NCBI GenBank assembly: GCA_016650355.1
Contig: JAENVX010000301.1
Coordinates: 1-8,099 of the forward strand
From: Bacteroidia bacterium
GTDB lineage: Bacteria; Bacteroidota; Bacteroidia; Cytophagales; Cyclobacteriaceae
Length of the DNA stretch: 8,099 nt
Direction: 5' to 3'
Positions 7,469 to 8,099 of the stretch are shown in pieces. Within the stretch, counting starts at the first letter, position 1. Every line of letters begins with the position of its first letter. The notes beneath the pieces are model-generated. The model was not told the origin of the DNA and ran no database searches. It worked only from the letters and a program-made list of their open reading frames with translations. Made by a program: the position numbers and the translations under genes.

Positions 7469-7822
7469 CTATTCCTCCTTCTTCTCCTTCAGCAAGGAGC
7501 TAAACATGCTATTGAAAACGGATAGAATGAGACTGAACCCGAGCGCCCACCAAAACCCATCAACTTGAAAACCGGGAACGAAGTAGGCAACCATGAGAAT
7601 AATGGTTGCATTAATCACCAATAGGAACAAACCCAATGTGAGTATGGTAATCGGGATGGTAAAAATTATAAGAATAGGTTTTACAATTACATTGGCTATT
7701 GAAATTAAAGCGGCCACCAACAGCGCATATCCATAATGCTCAACATGCACCCCTTGCTCTAATAAATAGGCAGTTAGTAACACGGCCAAGCCGGAAAGAA
7801 GAAATCTAAGGATGCCATTCAT
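7469..7822 (-). CDS. YvlD-like four-helix membrane protein (phage holin family IV / DUF360)
   Basis: Seen: 117 residues, almost all hydrophobic, with four predicted helices near 5-21, 32-49, 57-80 and 90-110 and a charged KEKKEE tail. The helix-2 end ANVIVKPIL at 43-51 and the TIPITILTLGLFLLVINA stretch at 55-72 match the recurring N..(R/K)PI and (L/I)P.T..TLG.F..(V/I)NA motifs of this family. Known: members are small inner-membrane proteins annotated by profile as 'mycobacterial 4-TMS phage holin', yet they are chromosomal and not tied to prophages; in Bacillus YvlD is part of an envelope-stress operon. Function unproven. No phage gene is nearby, so a lysis role is not supported. Divergent from the exonuclease gene with 98 bases between the starts, and 109 bases before the S9 peptidase gene on the same strand, which makes co-transcription possible but not obvious. 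Confidence 0.85.
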   Translation of the reverse strand: MNGILRFLLSGLAVLLTAYLLEQGVHVEHYGYALLVAALISIANVIVKPILIIFTIPITILTLGLFLLVINATIILMVAYFVPGFQVDGFWWALGFSLILSVFNSMFSSLLKEKKEE

Positions 7823-7845
7823 TTATGAGACTTTGAAATTTGACT

Positions 7846-7876
7846 GAAAGCTAAAGATCACAACCCTAAATAGCAA
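7846..7876 (-). promoter_or_regulatory. Possible promoter of the YvlD-like gene
   Basis: Read on the minus strand, TTG (7876-7874) is followed after 20 bases by TAGCTTTC (7853-7846), one mismatch from TAnnTTTG. Start of transcription would fall near 7839-7841, about 17-19 bases before the ATG at 7822. This is a weak two-box match in AT-rich DNA and is offered as a candidate only. Confidence 0.25.
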
Positions 7877-7920
7877 TTTCATTTTCCCAATTGAGAATGC
7901 AATGGTACCTTCGGCTTTCC

Positions 7921-8099
7921 ATGTACGCCATTGTTGATATTGAGACCACAGGAGGCTACGCTGACAACCATCGCGTTACTGAAATAGCTGTTTATCACCA
8001 CGATGGTACTCGCATTACTGACAAATTTCACACGTTGTTGAATCCCGGAAGGAGCATCCCTGGATTTATAACAGGACTGACGGGAATTACATCTCAAAT
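7921..8099 (+). CDS. DnaQ-like 3'-5' exonuclease, N-terminal part (runs off the window)
   Basis: Seen: 59 complete codons and two bases of the next. MYAIVDIETTGG opens with the Exo I motif, giving the metal-binding D6 and E8, followed by RVTEIAV at 18-24 and the LNPG.SIP.FI..LTGIT segment at 40-57 that is standard for DEDD exonucleases of the DNA polymerase III epsilon type. Known: these remove nucleotides from 3' ends using two metal ions, either for proofreading or for repair. In Bacteroidota, proteins with this exact style of N-terminus are often followed by a GIY-YIG nuclease domain (a UvrC/Cho-like partner), but that part lies outside the window. Start choice: ATG 7921 puts Met directly before the first strand, as relatives do; an in-frame ATG at 7897 would add eight residues (MQWYLRLS) and is less likely. 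Divergent from the YvlD-like gene. Confidence 0.88.
   Translation, partial: MYAIVDIETTGGYADNHRVTEIAVYHHDGTRITDKFHTLLNPGRSIPGFITGLTGITSQ

Noticed and set aside
7426..7477. GGAATA ... TATTCC inverted ends between the S9 and YvlD-like genes
   Set aside because: Only six bases pair with a large, poorly paired interior and no T-run in the right place; not a convincing terminator.
7469..7822. Prophage holin suggesting a phage remnant
   Set aside because: The YvlD-like family is named after holins by profile only; no endolysin, capsid, integrase or attachment repeat is present.
7879..8097. Minus-strand open frame of 72 codons at the right edge
   Set aside because: It is antisense to the exonuclease start, whose DIETT motif and LTGIT segment are unmistakable on the plus strand.

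Overview
The window looks like chromosomal DNA of a Bacteroidota bacterium, probably of the Cytophagales type. The supporting signs are moderate AT-richness, near absence of purine-rich Shine-Dalgarno sites, a possible TTTG/TAnnTTTG-type promoter, and typical gene families: an exported S9 peptidase of DPP-IV type, a VPS10/BNR-repeat exported protein, a Tat-exported sugar-epimerase-like TIM barrel, and a short exonuclease of the Bacteroidota 'MYAIVDIETTGG' kind. The lineage is an inference from style and content; there is no rRNA or marker gene to confirm it.

Layout. Positions 1-1164 (+) hold most of a PHP-domain metallophosphoesterase lipoprotein whose start lies outside the window. Next on the same strand is a six-helix membrane protein of an uncharacterised family (1207-1925), broken by an apparent one-base loss near 1659. 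Convergent to it, 12 bases away, is an intact endonuclease III (1938-2573, -). A 198-base divergent spacer leads to a BNR/VPS10-type exported protein (2772-3377, +) that keeps only its first ~180 residues. The sequence then switches to unrelated DNA, and a short second-frame tail suggests the 3' end of another gene. Immediately downstream is an intact Tat-signal TIM-barrel protein (3412-4332, +).

The second half is mostly on the minus strand: a YvlD-like four-helix membrane protein (7469-7822), an intact S9 prolyl-oligopeptidase/DPP-IV-like exopeptidase (4984-7359) and a DJ-1/PfpI protein (4373-4933). The last two are 50 bases apart and probably co-transcribed. At the right edge a DnaQ-like 3'-5' exonuclease starts on the plus strand (7921 onward) and runs out of the window.

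The genes do not form one pathway. They read as housekeeping repair and nuclease functions interspersed with exported hydrolase and sugar-modifying functions. I see no mobile element, CRISPR array, RNA gene or defence system, and no clear new system. The most notable points are two lesions within 2.2 kb: a frameshifted membrane gene, and a BNR gene cut off and joined to foreign sequence just ahead of the TIM-barrel gene.
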